Assembly (NCBI RefSeq): GCF_027942865.1
Contig: NC_134519.1
Location: 22,602,248 to 22,666,247, forward strand
Length of the DNA: 64,000 nucleotides
Direction: 5' to 3'
Source of the DNA: Odontesthes bonariensis
Lineage: Eukaryota; Chordata; Actinopteri; Atheriniformes; Atherinopsidae
Shown here: piece by piece, positions 62,561 through 64,000 of the stretch
How positions within the stretch are numbered: the first letter of the stretch is position 1
Layout of the letters: every line of letters begins with the position of its first letter
Made by a program: the position numbers and the translations under genes
Notes under the pieces: model-generated
Databases searched by the model: none
Told to the model about the DNA's origin: nothing
What the model saw: the letters and a program-made list of their open reading frames with translations, nothing else

Positions 62561-64000
62561 GGATGGATGAACCTGGACATTCCAGATACACCTTCAGCAT
62601 AAGAGGACATGCATCTGTTGTTTACAGAAAATAAACTCACTTTTTACTCTTGTGACTGGTTAATAAATGCCAATAATGTGTGGCTATATCAAAGCAAAAG
62701 AGACCAAGTTGACCGACACGACCATTTTCTGAGTGATAAGGCAGACAGCTCAGTTGTTTGAGGAGACTTAGACATTCTTTAACTTCTTTGTACACTTTGA
62801 TATGGTAACCCTAACAAAGCTCTTATTGATAAATTTAGTTCTCCCACACGCTCTGCAATCTTTTCTGTTTCTGTTGCTACTAATGTGCAGTTCTCACATT
62901 ATCATGTTTACATTGAAAGACTTTTGGCATCTCATCCATACTGGCAGGTAAAAGACTGTTTCAAAATGTTACTCCCTTGTAAGTGATAGGGGAAACATTC
63001 TCATTTCTATTCTGGCCGGATCGAAGAGAATTAATTATTAGCACAATCTCAAATGGTTTGTAGGTGTAAATATAAGCTTGAGAATTGTTTTTAGACAAGC
63101 TTGAAAAATACAAACTTGTAGTGGTAACATTTATAGGATTCTTCTTTTGCTGACTCCATAATATTGCTGCTTTTGCATCAAATCAATAGTGTAATCAAAA
63201 CACCACATGTGCGCTATAATTGTATCTGTTTTTAGTTGTTAAGGACTCACATTAAGAAACTAGAATGTGTATATCTATATTTATTCATTTATCCATTCAT
63301 CTTAATTGTATTAATTTATTTCATTTTTCATTTCTTGCTCCTCTGTCACTGGTCTCAGTTTGCACTTAATGATTGTGAAATGAGAGCCAAAGGAAAAGCG
63401 AGGGATGGCAACATGGCCGTGGAGCGAAAGATGGCAGTAAATATATTATTACTGAAATGTGCCCCTCATCTCCTTCAGGCTTCCATTGTCCTGGAAACTA
63501 AACACTGAGATGTACACACAAAAACACACACAATGACAAATGGGCAAGCTTTAGTGTTTTGTTTATCTCGACACTGCAGGCTCTCAGACCAACCCGTCTG
63601 ATTTTTCATGCAGGCTCATATGTGTGATTGTTATACCCACTGAGTGTTAGCTGACATCTTCCAAAAGATTTCTCATGGCCTTCTTGTCCGGTGGGTGGTA
63701 TGGTGGTCATATGTGTTCATTGTACCAGTGCATGAACGCAGTGATGACCTTAACAAAGGACATGGCTGTGTTTTTTGATCATAGAGGTAGCGATGATGCT
63801 TTAAGCCAAATTTTATTCCCTCATCAGAAGAGTGTATTTATTTGCATGTATCAATGGTTGCAGAGATCAAAGGGATTTGCTGTTGCTTCCTTTTAGTCAA
63901 CCCACCCCCTTGGGCTATTTTGCATGATGCTGGCCCTACAATGTCATCTAAGTGATTATTTACCATATATATAACTTGACGTCTGCTTCACTGTACATTT
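62561..64000. other. Intergenic spacer to window end, nothing recognised
   Basis: No gene, RNA or repeat could be supported here; the sequence is AT-rich. Confidence 0.45.

Noticed and set aside
1-64000. CRISPR array, operon or prokaryotic system
   Set aside because: No spaced direct repeats were seen, and the gene structure is plainly that of a vertebrate genome.

Overview
The window reads as a teleost fish nuclear genome, probably a percomorph. It holds intron-rich genes with GT-AG splice sites, long AT-rich spacers, and typical fish repeats: L2 and RTE LINEs, a tRNA-headed SINE with a TGGA-type tail, Tc1 relics and TTAA-flanked MITEs. No prokaryotic feature and no CRISPR array is visible. 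The species cannot be fixed from the sequence alone.

Five protein-coding genes could be rebuilt exon by exon with consistent splice phases. (1) A spindlin gene on the + strand, 5361-8269, a triple-Tudor histone reader of 239 aa. (2) fzr1 on the - strand, 28838-35545, the APC/C activator Cdh1, 496 aa. (3) plekhj1 on the - strand, 38433-41541, a small PH-domain protein of 158 aa. (4) sf3a2 on the + strand, 42967-44952, a U2 snRNP subunit of 295 aa. (5) jsrp1 on the - strand, 45676-48002, a junctional sarcoplasmic reticulum protein of about 265 aa. plekhj1 and sf3a2 are head to head over a short shared promoter region. sf3a2 and jsrp1 are tail to tail. This matches the order on human 19p13.3, except that AMH, which lies between SF3A2 and JSRP1 in mammals, is not in the roughly 0.7 kb gap here.

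Layout. 1-4.5 kb: gene-free, with a near-perfect 49-bp-arm hairpin and a 5'-truncated L2 tail. 4.5-9.3 kb: the spindlin gene. 9.3-28 kb: spacer rich in mobile elements: a 2.7-kb L2 LINE with an open reverse-transcriptase frame but upstream lesions, a 1-kb inverted pair of TTAA-flanked MITEs, a Tc1 relic and two SINEs. A weak orphan - strand transcript may lie at 19.2-21.4 kb. 28-48.7 kb: the gene cluster. The first coding intron of fzr1 carries a Harbinger-like MITE and an RTE relic. 48.7-64 kb: gene-poor, with LINE, LTR, SINE and MITE copies and one unidentified coding-like relic.

The genes do not form one pathway. fzr1 (cell-cycle proteolysis), sf3a2 (splicing) and spindlin (chromatin reading) act in the nucleus or broadly; jsrp1 is muscle-specific; the role of plekhj1 is poorly known. 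I found no convincing new biological system. The most unusual sequence is the palindromic MITE pair at 15.16-16.19 kb, whose internal palindromes differ by a matched, symmetric base change.
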